Assembly (NCBI GenBank): GCA_965276675.1
Contig: OZ255624.1
Coordinates: 372,001 to 436,000, forward strand
Direction: 5' to 3'
Origin: G965276675 sp965276675
GTDB lineage: Bacteria > Acidobacteriota > Terriglobia > Terriglobales > Acidobacteriaceae
DNA length: 64,000 bases
Below, in pieces: positions 44,469-53,030 of this stretch; position 1 is the first letter of the stretch, and every line of letters begins with the position of its first letter. The position numbers and the translations under genes were made by a program. Below the pieces are notes generated by a model, which ran no database searches, had not been told where the DNA came from, and saw nothing but the letters and a program-made list of their open reading frames with translations.

Positions 44469-45446
44469 CTATGCCGAGATGAGCACCACTGCTACCAGCG
44501 CGAGTACCATCCCGAAAGCCTGGCTGCGGGTGGTCCGTTCTTTGAGGAAGACCGCAGCCAGCAGAATCGTCGAAGCTGGATACAGGGACGACAGCACGGC
44601 TGCTATATCCAAGCGGCCGGTGCGCGTCGCCAGGGTGTAGAAGGAGTTGCCGCTGGCATCGAAGACGCCAGCCATGGCGGCCAATCCCAAGACTGCCCAA
44701 CTCATGCCAGAGCGCGCTGTGTTTGCGAGGCTTCGCTCGAGATCCGGCGCTTGTATTGGAAAGGCTGCTCCAGGCGCGATCGGCGGGGCTGCATGTGTCG
44801 GCTTGAATCCGCTGGTCCGGCCCGCTGCCATGACCGAGACCACGATCGCCAGCGAAGCGCTGGTTACCCGCGAGCACGCCAGCGGCCACAGCACCCCGCC
44901 GCGCCCGGCGAGCTTGAGCAAGATAAAGAGAAAGCCAAAGCTGATGCCGGCCATCACGCCCAGGATGAGCCCCTGCGCGCTCGATCTAGCGGCCGACCCA
45001 GCAGTGGAGCCCGGTGCAGCGGCAATCATCCAGATCGCCGCTGCAGCGACGGCAAAGCCGATCCACTGGCGCGGGTGTGGCAGGCCCTCCGTCGCAAACG
45101 CAAAGAGCACTGGAAGGAGCGCCGCGAGCACGCCGCTGACCGCCGCCGTGACGCCCATGCTGCCCAGCGCCAAGGCTTTGTAAAGCACCATCACGCCCGT
45201 GCCGCAGGCCAATCCCGACAACAGACCGTAACCCGCCGACACCTTACCCGGTAGTGCAGAGTGGGCCAGCAGCGCGATCGCAACCAGGATCAGTAGGCTA
45301 AGGCAGTGCGAGATGGCGACCACAACCGACGAGCGAATACGCTGCGCCGCCACGCCGCCCACGAAGTCACTCGTCCCCCAGATTGCCGCTGACAGCAGAC
45401 TAAGCCCGGCGGTCAACTCAGTTGGGGAGAGCATCCCCGCGGTCAC
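44469..45446 (-). CDS. EamA/DMT-family transporter
   Basis: 325 residues with ten predicted helices in two EamA repeats (SAAIWGTSDFVGGVAA at the start of the first, VFDASGNSFYTLATRTGRLDIAAVLSSLYPASTILLA in the second). Such carriers export amino acids, nucleosides or other metabolites; the substrate is not predictable. The gene start overlaps the stop of the VWA gene by four bases (ATGA), so it is translationally coupled. A mid-protein insert rich in Gly/Pro/Ala is unusual. Confidence 0.82.
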   Translation of the reverse strand: MTAGMLSPTELTAGLSLLSAAIWGTSDFVGGVAAQRIRSSVVVAISHCLSLLILVAIALLAHSALPGKVSAGYGLLSGLACGTGVMVLYKALALGSMGVTAAVSGVLAALLPVLFAFATEGLPHPRQWIGFAVAAAAIWMIAAAPGSTAGSAARSSAQGLILGVMAGISFGFLFILLKLAGRGGVLWPLACSRVTSASLAIVVSVMAAGRTSGFKPTHAAPPIAPGAAFPIQAPDLERSLANTARSGMSWAVLGLAAMAGVFDASGNSFYTLATRTGRLDIAAVLSSLYPASTILLAAVFLKERTTRSQAFGMVLALVAVVLISA

Positions 45447-46777
45447 CGCTGAAATTCTGTCGCTGTCGGGTAGTAGCCCCGCTTCGCCCGCACATCCAGG
45501 TTCGGTCGCTCCACGTGCACATCGATCTGCCGGTACTTCCCGTCTAGCACCGGGATGTGGCTGTAGTAGCCCAGCGTGTACTGCGTCCGTACCTTCTCCG
45601 CTATCCGGGCAAAGCTCCGCTCGATGCCATCGGTAGAGAACTCTGCTTCCAGCACGCCACCGGTCGGCCCCGTGAAGCGCGGCAGAGCGTTGTCAGCCGG
45701 AATGAACGGCAGCCGTATACGATCCACGAATCCAAGGAACGGGGTCGCGGCGTCGCCCACCATGGTGGCGTAGACCGCCTCCTGGTTTCTTTGCAGATAT
45801 CGGACGACCTCACCCACGCTGGCCTTGGAACGCGCATCCTTGCCGTCGCTGATGACGTAAATCACCCGGCGGCGATCTTTGTCCCGTGTGGACAAGGCCT
45901 GGCCAGCCGCCAGGATCGCGTCGGAGAGGGCATGCGTCTCCCGCGGAACGCTTAGGGTCAGGTTGGCGCTGGTCTGCCGCGAGAGATTGGGGTCGACGAT
46001 TTTGCCATTGATAATTGGCCCCTGAGCCGCCAGTGGGCCGCCGCTCTCGGGTGGGCCCATCTCCGTACCCTTTGACTTAGAGCGGTCCAGTATCATCGGC
46101 AGCCGGTTGCTCTGGGCCGCGGTAAAGGTCGTCTGCTCCGTCACCGCACTTGCGTAGGTGAAGACGGCGATCTCATCTGAGGGCGTGAAGGCGCCCTGAA
46201 GCGCGGACAGGCTCTCATTCACTTTGTCCATGGTGTCGCGGGGCAGGCTCTGGTCGATGACGAAGGCTACCGACAGCGGCACTGGATCCGCGCTGAAAAA
46301 CGCGATGTGCTGCCGTTGCCCATTCTCGTAGATCCGGAAATCCCGGAAGGTCAGCCCAGCGACTTGCCGATGCTGCTTGTCCAGCACTGTGGCCGGTATA
46401 GGAACATAGGTGACCGGCACCTTGATCGTGAATGCCTTTGCCTCTTCCGGCGTCTTCGGGATGTACGGCGCCTCTTGCTGAGGCGGCCCATCGGCGGATG
46501 TGCCCGTACTGGAGGCGGGTGCGGCCTGCTCCGGCGGCGGGGCAGCCTCGTCCGAGGTCGATGCCTTGCCGGGTGCTACCTGGCTGGCCAGGCTCTTGAC
46601 GCTGTTCTCGTTTGCATCCTGCGTTCCGGGCGCCGCACTGGGCGCATCGGGAATGCTCTGTGGTGCCGGCGCATCCGGCACATTCTGCTTTGACTGCTCT
46701 AATCCGCCCGCCGTTCCAGCCGGCGCACCTGCCAGCGAAACCACGGTTAATCCTATCGCCAAGACAACCTGCCTCAC
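45443..46777 (-). CDS. Secreted VWA-domain protein (acidobacterial VWFA type)
   Basis: 444 residues starting at GTG. Signal peptide (VVLAIGLTVVSLAGAPAG), a Pro/Ala/Ser-rich linker, then FRDFRIYENGQRQHIAFFS, typical of the acidobacterial VWFA-related family, and a von Willebrand A fold. The MIDAS loop reads VIDQSLPRD instead of DxSxS, so metal binding may be lost. C-terminal YTLGYYSHIPVLDGKYRQIDVHVERP and RAKRGYYPT are the conserved end of these proteins. Function unknown; probably protein-protein contact at the envelope. Upstream of and coupled to EamA; divergent from a second VWA gene. Confidence 0.82.
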   Translation of the reverse strand: MRQVVLAIGLTVVSLAGAPAGTAGGLEQSKQNVPDAPAPQSIPDAPSAAPGTQDANENSVKSLASQVAPGKASTSDEAAPPPEQAAPASSTGTSADGPPQQEAPYIPKTPEEAKAFTIKVPVTYVPIPATVLDKQHRQVAGLTFRDFRIYENGQRQHIAFFSADPVPLSVAFVIDQSLPRDTMDKVNESLSALQGAFTPSDEIAVFTYASAVTEQTTFTAAQSNRLPMILDRSKSKGTEMGPPESGGPLAAQGPIINGKIVDPNLSRQTSANLTLSVPRETHALSDAILAAGQALSTRDKDRRRVIYVISDGKDARSKASVGEVVRYLQRNQEAVYATMVGDAATPFLGFVDRIRLPFIPADNALPRFTGPTGGVLEAEFSTDGIERSFARIAEKVRTQYTLGYYSHIPVLDGKYRQIDVHVERPNLDVRAKRGYYPTATEFQR

Positions 46778-46833
46778 CGCAAGACCCCCAAGGACAACAC
46801 AGATGTCAGCGTATCAGTATTAAGGGAGAGCTT

Positions 46834-46861
46834 CTAGCCGCTAGCTCCTAGCCTCTAGCTT
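46834..46861. repeat. Four CTAGC-starting heptamers in tandem
   Basis: CTAGCCG, CTAGCTC, CTAGCCT and CTAGCTT follow each other without gaps in the 178-base region between the two divergent VWA genes. CTAG is rare in bacterial DNA, so four in 28 bases is striking. A protein-binding array is possible. Confidence 0.6.
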
Positions 46862-46955
46862 CTTTCGTCATGGGTAACCCCATAGAGCAGCAGCGGAACT
46901 GGCTGGAAGCGAGAGGCTGTCATGGCTGTTTTGACTGCTCCTACGTCTAATCACC

Positions 46956-48026
46956 ATGCGTTCCGGTCTCTTCGCCAGCTTTGCCATCGCTGCCGCGCTT
47001 TTTTCGCCCCTGCCGCGCCTCCACGCTCAATCTGCTCCTTCGCCTGACGCCGCCCCGCAAGGCCCTCCCGGCGACCCTAATGGCGTGGAAGACGCGAATC
47101 CAGTCGCGACCTTTAAAGCGAACGTGAACCTGGTCTCCCTCTACTTCAATGTGCGCGATAAGCACGGTGTACTCGTCCCGACGCTGACGAAAGACTCCTG
47201 CCAGGTCTTTGAGGATAGGGAGCCGCAGAAGCTCAAGAACTTCACTGTCGATACCGACCAGCCACTCACGCTGGGCATCCTGCTCGACACCTCTGGCTCG
47301 CAGCAAAACGTGTTGCCGCTCGAACAGCAGACCGGCTCCGCCTTTCTGAAGCGGATTCTTCGCCAGAAGGACGAAGCCTTCCTCGTCTCCTTCGATGTCG
47401 ACATTGACCTGCTCTCGGATTACACCTCCAATCCCTCGGCCCTAGCCCGCGATATGGACAAGGCCCAGATCAATGTGGGTGGCGGTAACGGCCCGGCGCC
47501 TGGCATCGGCCAGGGACCCATCTCGCAACACGGGCCGATGGTCGGCACCTTGCTCTACGATGCCGTGGTGCTCGCCGCGCATGACAAACTCTCCATGGAG
47601 ACCGGACGCAAGGCCATGATCCTGCTTACCGACGGTGAAGACCAGGGCTCCAAAAGCACAGTCAAGCAGGCCATCGAAGCCGCTCAGAAGTCGAATGCGA
47701 TGGTCTACGTGCTGCTTATCGCGGACCGCGGCTTCTACGGACAGGGTGGCATCACCTTCGGGTACACCGGCGATTCGGCCATGCGCCAGCTGGCCGACTC
47801 CACCGGCGGACGCGTCATCGACGTGGGCAATAACGGCAAGAAGATGGAGGCCGCTTTTCAGCAGATCGAGGACGAACTCCGCACCCAGTATGTCGCCAGT
47901 TACACTCCTCTCAATGTGAAGCTCGATGGCTCCTACCGCCGTCTGGACGTCCAGTGCCAGCAAAGTGGCGATAAGCTCAAGGTGCAAGCCAGAAAAGGCT
48001 ACTATGCAGTCGCGCCGCAGGATTAG
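46956..48026 (+). CDS. Secreted VWA-domain protein with intact MIDAS
   Basis: 356 residues. Signal peptide (FASFAIAAALFSPLPRLHAQ), a Pro-rich linker, the acidobacterial VWFA lead-in (VNLVSLYFNVRDKHGVLVPTLTKDSCQVFED) and a von Willebrand A domain with an intact metal site LLDTSGSQQN plus IMILLTDGEDQG-like sequence (AMILLTDGEDQGS). The C-terminus RTQYVASYTPLNVKLDGSYRRLDVQ and QARKGYYA is the family end. Expected to bind a divalent metal and a protein partner outside the cytoplasm. Divergent partner of the VWA gene at 45443-46777, with which it shares the CTAG repeat region. Confidence 0.83.
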   Translation: MRSGLFASFAIAAALFSPLPRLHAQSAPSPDAAPQGPPGDPNGVEDANPVATFKANVNLVSLYFNVRDKHGVLVPTLTKDSCQVFEDREPQKLKNFTVDTDQPLTLGILLDTSGSQQNVLPLEQQTGSAFLKRILRQKDEAFLVSFDVDIDLLSDYTSNPSALARDMDKAQINVGGGNGPAPGIGQGPISQHGPMVGTLLYDAVVLAAHDKLSMETGRKAMILLTDGEDQGSKSTVKQAIEAAQKSNAMVYVLLIADRGFYGQGGITFGYTGDSAMRQLADSTGGRVIDVGNNGKKMEAAFQQIEDELRTQYVASYTPLNVKLDGSYRRLDVQCQQSGDKLKVQARKGYYAVAPQD

Positions 48027-48132
48027 AAGCCAACTTCCCATAAGATCCCATAAGAGGAGTCTCCGCCGGAACGTACCAGCCTGGTTAGCGTGGGCGCCTG
48101 GACTTTTCCACAAAGCAGGAGTAACAATTCGC

Positions 48133-48163
48133 TTGATGACCTTTGGGGGGCCTGTTGTATACT
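48133..48163 (+). promoter_or_regulatory. Putative promoter of the cold-shock gene
   Basis: TTGATG (48133-48138) and TATACT (48158-48163) with a 19-base spacer. The transcript would start near 48170 and carry a leader of about 105 bases before the ATG, as in cspA-type genes. Confidence 0.5.
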
Positions 48164-48275
48164 GGTCTCACGTCGAATACGGTTCTGGTTCGTTGCTTGT
48201 TCTGTACAGCAGTTCTTTACTTGCAGAGACACCGAAATTGAATTCAGCGAAACTCAGCAGTAAAGGAAATGCACA

Positions 48276-48476
48276 ATGGAACAGGGAACAGTGAAGTGGT
48301 TTAACGATGCCAAGGGTTTTGGATTTCTGAGCCGCGAGAACGGTGAGGACGTATTCGTCCACCACACCGCCATCCAGGCTAACGGATTCCGCACTCTCCA
48401 GGAAGGCCAGCGCGTTCAATTCAACGTCGTGAAGGGCCCCAAGGGCTGGCAGGCCGAGAACGTCCAGGCCGTCTAA
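48276..48476 (+). CDS. CspA-family cold-shock protein
   Basis: 66 residues, one cold-shock (OB) domain. RNP1 is KGFGFLS and RNP2 is DVFVHHTAI; both bind single-stranded RNA or DNA. It acts as an RNA chaperone at low temperature or more generally during growth. The start has AAAGGAAA 6 bases upstream. A leader of about 105 bases and a strong terminator (48502-48527) make it a single-gene unit. Confidence 0.92.
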   Translation: MEQGTVKWFNDAKGFGFLSRENGEDVFVHHTAIQANGFRTLQEGQRVQFNVVKGPKGWQAENVQAV

Positions 48477-48501
48477 GCCACCCGCAATCTCCGCACTACC
48501 G

Positions 48502-48527
48502 AAAAGGACAGCCCCGGCTGTCCTTTT
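48502..48527 (+). terminator. Terminator of the cold-shock gene
   Basis: Near-perfect inverted repeat AAAAGGACAGC / GCTGTCCTTTT with a four-base loop, ending in TTTT, 26 bases after the cold-shock stop. The A-rich 5' side lets it also work for the convergent bestrophin gene. Confidence 0.85.
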
Positions 48528-48566
48528 CGCGTTTCTCCCGCGCACTCTTAGCCACCTTCCGGTAGC

Positions 48567-49478
48567 TTAAAGCAAAAGGAAGTTCTCCGGCTGCAGTGGC
48601 GCCTCGCCGATCAACGGCTCTCCGAAGATCTCTCGCACGCTTAGCTCGATGGTCCGGCTGATTGCGTTCAGGGGCAGATCGTTGTCGTCGCTCCCGAAAG
48701 GATGTTCAAGTTCCGCGGCAAGCGCGTCGAGCGCCATGAAGGAGTAGGCCACAAAGACAGAAATAGCCGGCGTCATCCACCCAATCGCATCCACCAGGCC
48801 AAATGGCAGTAGCGCACAGTAGAGATAAACTGTCTGATGAATCGTGACTGAATAGGAAAACGGCAGTGGAGTTCCGGCGATGCGCTCGCAGCCTCCCAAT
48901 ATGTTCGCGAGCTCATTGAGGTTGCTGTCGAAGCTGGAAAGTGTGACCTCTCCGATAGAGCCTTCGTGATAGCGCTCGACCACCCACTCGCTCAACATGC
49001 GCAGGATCACGAGCGGTTTGTATCGCGACTGCAAAACCTCAGGAGCAAGGCCGGCGGGTAATAATCCTGGAAGACGCCCAGAGCTCTCGCCTCGCAACTG
49101 GTCGCGCATCGCATAGGTGAAGGCGACTAGAAGATCCACGAACTCACGTGCCTGGTCGCGATTACCAACGTAGGTCACCGCCTGTCGTGTAAGCGAGCGC
49201 GTTACGTTAACCAGCGCTCCCCAGAACTTGCGCCCCTCCCACCAACGGTCATAGCTCGCGCTGTTCCTGAAACCAAGGAAGAGCGCAAGTGAAACGCCAA
49301 CCAGCGTAAATGGGGTGGCATTCAATGGCACCTTGTGCTGAAATAACGTGCCTTCCTTCCACACCGCAAACATGGAGAGGCTCAAGACAATTCCGAGCTG
49401 TGGCACGATGCGGTGCAGGATGGAGCCGCGCCAGACAAAGAGCATGGTCCACCAGCTTGTCTTGGTACGAGCAATCAT
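48567..49478 (-). CDS. Bestrophin-family anion channel-like protein
   Basis: 303 residues, membrane protein of the bacterial bestrophin family (UPF0187). The N-terminal IVPQLGIVLSLSMFAVWKE, then LVGVSLALFLGFRNSASYDRWWEGRKFWGALVN (the highly conserved FRNxxxYxRWWEGR signature), and a C-terminal helical domain with FGLVDAIGWMTPAISVFVAYSFMALDALAAELEHPFG. Bacterial members form pentameric ion channels, often cation-selective. Follows the peroxiredoxin gene by 65 bases on the same strand. Confidence 0.87.
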   Translation of the reverse strand: MIARTKTSWWTMLFVWRGSILHRIVPQLGIVLSLSMFAVWKEGTLFQHKVPLNATPFTLVGVSLALFLGFRNSASYDRWWEGRKFWGALVNVTRSLTRQAVTYVGNRDQAREFVDLLVAFTYAMRDQLRGESSGRLPGLLPAGLAPEVLQSRYKPLVILRMLSEWVVERYHEGSIGEVTLSSFDSNLNELANILGGCERIAGTPLPFSYSVTIHQTVYLYCALLPFGLVDAIGWMTPAISVFVAYSFMALDALAAELEHPFGSDDNDLPLNAISRTIELSVREIFGEPLIGEAPLQPENFLLL

Positions 49479-49543
49479 CGCCAGCCCACTCCTGTACCCA
49501 GCAACGATGTGGGAGAGCCACCGAGCTGCTGCATTGCTTGAGA

Positions 49544-50251
49544 CTAGCTGGAGTGGTTCTTCGCGGGCAATTCCTTTGACAACTCCTTCTTAGACAGATA
49601 CCAGGTCTCAACGTCCAGGCCTGCACCTCCATCACCCATCCGCTTGGCAGCGTCGGCTACCGTGGCGGGTGCGGGCACAATGACCGAATCCCCCGGTTGC
49701 CAGTTCGCCGGCACGGAGACACCATTCGCATCGACCGTTTGCAGACCCTGAAAGATGCGAATGAGTTCATCCATGTTTCGGCCCAACTGCATCGGGTAAT
49801 AAAGAATGACACGCACCTTCTGCTTGGGATCGATGGCAAAGACGGCACGGACGGCTGAGGTGTCGGAAGTGGCCTGGTGCACCATTCCATAGAGCTGCGA
49901 GACTCGCTGGTCGAGATCGGCAACAACGGGAAACTTGACTTCCACGCCGGCATACCGCTCGATGTCCCGAACCCAGGCGATGTGCGAATAGACACTGTCG
50001 ATCGAGACGCCAATCAGCTGCACGTTGAGTGCATCGAACTCCGCCCACCGATGGGCGAATTCAACGAACTCCGTAGTGCAGACGGGGGTGAAGTCCGAAG
50101 GGTGCGAGAAGAGCAGGACATATTTGCCCTGCGAGGTGTAGTGACTGAGCGTGATCTCCCCATGCGTGCTCTTTGCGGTGAAGTCGGGTGCTAGTTCGGA
50201 AAGACGTGGGAGTCCGCCAGTGACAATGGGGTGTTCAAGGGTAGTGCTCAT
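49544..50251 (-). CDS. 1-Cys (Prx6-type) peroxiredoxin
   Basis: 235 residues. Peroxidatic Cys is in FSHPSDFTPVCTTEF; no other Cys is present in the protein, so it is a true 1-Cys enzyme needing an external reductant. The C-terminal extension (DSVIVPAPATVADAAKRMG, DVETWYLSKKEL) is typical of Prx6. It reduces hydrogen peroxide and alkyl peroxides in the cytoplasm. I start at MSTTLEHP with AGGAGAAG 5 bases upstream; the frame extends further but has no site. Likely co-transcribed with the bestrophin gene. Confidence 0.9.
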   Translation of the reverse strand: MSTTLEHPIVTGGLPRLSELAPDFTAKSTHGEITLSHYTSQGKYVLLFSHPSDFTPVCTTEFVEFAHRWAEFDALNVQLIGVSIDSVYSHIAWVRDIERYAGVEVKFPVVADLDQRVSQLYGMVHQATSDTSAVRAVFAIDPKQKVRVILYYPMQLGRNMDELIRIFQGLQTVDANGVSVPANWQPGDSVIVPAPATVADAAKRMGDGGAGLDVETWYLSKKELSKELPAKNHSS

Positions 50252-50553
50252 GCATTCTTCTCCTGGTGCGTCGGGCCGGTTGAAAGTACCGGCAGGAGAA
50301 GCTCCAACCGGCGAAATGAGTGCGGGTGGAGGAGTGATCTGGAGTGCCGCTACAACCCGCTTTGCGCACACCCGCTTTTCGCGCAGCAACAACATGCTTC
50401 GGGTGCGGTGAGAGGTATGCGGATCGACATAGTTGTCGTCATCTCCACACATCAGATGACATTGGTGGCCAGCGGGATTCCGGATGAGGTGGAACAGTTT
50501 GCGTAGATGCCGCTGGCTCCGAATCGCTAAGCATCTGATGGAGTGAGGTGACT

Positions 50554-50754
50554 ATGACAAAGGTGAGGACAATTCCCCAATCGCACGAAGCCCAGAAACG
50601 GGCGGATGAGTTCCAGGAGAAGGTGAAAGAAGGCGCTGAGGCGAACCAGATCCATAGCAAGGAGGTGGAGCGGGAAGCACGCGAGGCTCAGGACGTGACC
50701 CCAGACACTCCGGACAATGGAAGAATGGATATGTTGAGCACTAGCTGCCGGTGA
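50554..50754 (+). CDS. Small charged hydrophilic protein
   Basis: 66 residues, rich in Glu, Lys, Ala and Gln (HEAQKRADEFQEKVKEGAEANQIHSKEVEREAREAQD), probably helical and soluble. Ribosome site GAGG 5 bases before ATG. An in-frame GTG two codons earlier is an alternative. Lies between the peroxiredoxin gene (divergent) and the coiled-coil gene. Function unknown. Confidence 0.5.
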   Translation: MTKVRTIPQSHEAQKRADEFQEKVKEGAEANQIHSKEVEREAREAQDVTPDTPDNGRMDMLSTSCR

Positions 50755-50825
50755 AAATGGCCTGTTAGTGGTATGCAGTATTTCGTGCCGAAACGGGATA
50801 CTGGGTACTGCAGAGGTAACCATCC

Positions 50826-51530
50826 ATGGAAAACACGCTGAATGACGTATTCGAGCAGGCCCGCAAGCTGGTTGGGGATGTAGACCGCAAGATCGCTGAG
50901 GAGCAAGAGCGGCTGGTGACCCTGGAAAAGCAGGCAAAGATCAATGTGGTAAGCGCGCAAATTGAAGAAGCCTTCGATTTTTCCAGCCGCGAAAAGATCG
51001 AGTTGAATACCAGGGTGGATGTCCACGACGGGGTGGGCGCCCTGGAATTTGTGGTGCGCAGCGCACGCGCGATGTTTTTGATGAGTCAGGACCAGGAGGG
51101 TTCCTGGCGTCTGCGCGTGATTGAGGCCGACAAGGCCCCGCATGATCTGGGCTGGTTTCAGTCGGGTGACAAGTCGCTGGCTGCTCATGAGAACGGGTCA
51201 CGCCGTCTAGCCGCAGCCCGGGTCGTGACTGCTATCAGTAGCTGGGTCCTGGAATCGAAGGCCAGCACACCTGGTGAGCCAACGAGAGTCCCATCCGCAG
51301 TTGAGCCGCCCAGACCGACGCGCGTACCAGAGGCCGCAGAGGTTCAGCAGCCGGTCCGTGCCCAGGAAGCCCGTACGCCGGAGATTCGCACCCAGGAAGT
51401 TCGAACTCAGGAGCCGCGGCCGCAGGAGACTCGAATCCAGGATGCTGCGGTTCCGGGATGGAAGCCGCCTGTCTCAGCGACCGCTCCCAAGCCTAACTTT
51501 GGCACTTTCGGAAAGATCTTCGGGCACTGA
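50826..51530 (+). CDS. Hypothetical coiled-coil protein with RTQE-like repeats
   Basis: 234 residues, cytoplasmic. An N-terminal coiled coil (VFEQARKLVGDVDRKIAEEQERLVTLEKQAK), a central beta-rich region (IELNTRVDVHDGVGALEFVV, GSWRLRVIEADK) and a low-complexity C-terminus with repeated Ala-Arg-Thr-Gln-Glu units (VRAQEARTPEIRTQEVRTQE) and Pro. It ends FGTFGKIFGH. Monocistronic as far as seen. No family recognised. Confidence 0.6.
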   Translation: MENTLNDVFEQARKLVGDVDRKIAEEQERLVTLEKQAKINVVSAQIEEAFDFSSREKIELNTRVDVHDGVGALEFVVRSARAMFLMSQDQEGSWRLRVIEADKAPHDLGWFQSGDKSLAAHENGSRRLAAARVVTAISSWVLESKASTPGEPTRVPSAVEPPRPTRVPEAAEVQQPVRAQEARTPEIRTQEVRTQEPRPQETRIQDAAVPGWKPPVSATAPKPNFGTFGKIFGH

Positions 51531-51743
51531 GAGACGGGTGTGGGTAGTTAGACGGCGGCATATTTGCCGCCGTTCTTTGTTGCTGGACTCTGTTCAGAAG
51601 CTAAGCATCCGGTCCATGACCATTCGAGGTTCTCTGTAGGATAAAAATAGAGGGGCGCCATCTCTAAACGGCTAAAACCAGGACCACGAGGCACCCGGCC
51701 TCCGCAATCAGCCGCAGCACCCAAAGCCCGCGCTGTTGACCGA

Positions 51744-51911
51744 GTGGTCAAGTTCGTCAGTCCGATCATCATGATCCCGATTGCGGTTTCCATCCTAAAG
51801 CCGCAGTGGACCCATGCTCACGCCCACGCCTTTCACATCATTCAGGCGGTGCTCGTAGTGTTCTTGCTGGCTCTCGGACTCTACTACTACAAGCAACGTC
51901 CCCACGCCTGA
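51744..51911 (+). CDS. 55-residue membrane protein
   Basis: Open frame with GC-rich third positions, starting at GTG: VVKFVSPIIMIPIAVSILKP, a His-rich loop (THAHAHAFH) and a second hydrophobic stretch IIQAVLVVFLLALGLYYYK. Two predicted helices. No ribosome site is seen, and the true start may be a few codons away, so this is tentative. No family recognised. Confidence 0.4.
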   Translation: MVKFVSPIIMIPIAVSILKPQWTHAHAHAFHIIQAVLVVFLLALGLYYYKQRPHA

Positions 51912-52080
51912 TCTGGTGCTTTCGAAAATCGGATCCCACGGCCACGATCGAGACGATATTGCGGGGTTGCTCGGGAGACAAGCAGGGCCGCTCAGGGTGG
52001 CTTTCGAGGATGTCAATGGAAGTGAAGGCACCGCAAGAGCTTCGCAATGACGATTACTGCGGGCCTCCGCGCCGGCAAGG

Positions 52081-52290
52081 CTGCTTTATGTGATTCCAGG
52101 TACGGCTGTGCTCGGCGCCATTCTGCTTACGGTTTACTTCGGCGGCGCGGCTGCCAGCCAGGTGCGCATCGGTGAACCGATGTTTGCCATTGCGGTCATC
52201 TTTGGCGTGCTGTGTGGCTGGGGCTCTTTCTGCGCGATTACCGGCTGCGTGCGCCTCTCCCTTTGCGCAGATGGACGCTCAAATACTTAA
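52081..52290 (+). pseudogene. DoxX-like protein remnant
   Basis: LLYVIPGTAVLGAILLTVYFGGAAASQVRIGEPMF matches the C-terminal half of DoxX-like membrane proteins. The expected ending (WGxLFLRDYRLRAPLPLRRW) is present but in another frame after a short G run at about 52218-52221, so one base is missing. The N-terminal half is not found upstream. Degraded gene. Confidence 0.6.
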
Positions 52291-52383
52291 AAGCGCGTGA
52301 GACAGCCGCAACGCTCGCGCGCTAATCTGTGCACAACCTGGTTGCAACTGCAGTACAAATCCAACTGACAAGCGGAGCGAATC

Positions 52384-52788
52384 ATGAAGACGATCAATTC
52401 CTACCTGACCTTTGACGGAAACTGCCGCGAGGCCATGACCTTCTATGCCAACGCGCTCGGAGCCGAGTTGCAGATGATGACCTTCGCCGACATGCCGGAT
52501 AGTCCGAAAGATTCGGCTAACCGGATCATGCACGCGAGAGTGTCGAAAGGGGCGGCTGTGCTGATGGCCTCCGACACCATGCCCGGCATGCCTTTCGAGC
52601 AGGGCAACAGCTTTTCCGTAAGCATTGGCTGCGACAGCGTCGAAGAAGAGGATCGCTTCTTCACGGCGCTCAGCGAAGGCGGAAGCGTGACCATGCCCTT
52701 GCAGGACACCTTCTGGGGCGCGCATTTCGGCATGCTCACAGACAAGTTCGGCATCCAGTGGATGTTCGATTTCGAAAAGCCCAAGTAA
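52384..52788 (+). CDS. PhnB-like VOC-family protein
   Basis: 134 residues of the PhnB/3-demethylubiquinone-methyltransferase-like subfamily: INSYLTFDGNCREAMTFYANALGAEL begins the first module, VLMASDTMPGMPFEQGNSFSVSIG the core and FWGAHFGMLTDKFGIQWMFD the end. These are small dimeric proteins with uncertain activities. GGAG lies 7 bases before the ATG. The gene lies directly after the DoxX remnant and before phhA. Confidence 0.8.
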   Translation: MKTINSYLTFDGNCREAMTFYANALGAELQMMTFADMPDSPKDSANRIMHARVSKGAAVLMASDTMPGMPFEQGNSFSVSIGCDSVEEEDRFFTALSEGGSVTMPLQDTFWGAHFGMLTDKFGIQWMFDFEKPK

Positions 52789-53030
52789 GGAGAATGAGAC
52801 CTCCGCAGGCAGGGCGCTTTCAATCAACGGACGCCCTCTGTGGTGTCTCTCTCCGGTTATTCGGAAGCTGAATTCATGTCTGCGAAGTCTCTTCCTCAGT
52901 AACTGCGCCCAAGCTGGAAACAAATTGACCAGAAAGCCCGTTTCGGGGTGCTCCTCTTGTCCGGTAGCGCGGGACGGGCTTTGACTGTCCTACGTTCAGG
53001 CGCGTAGGTTTCAATGCAGGAGTTTCCACT

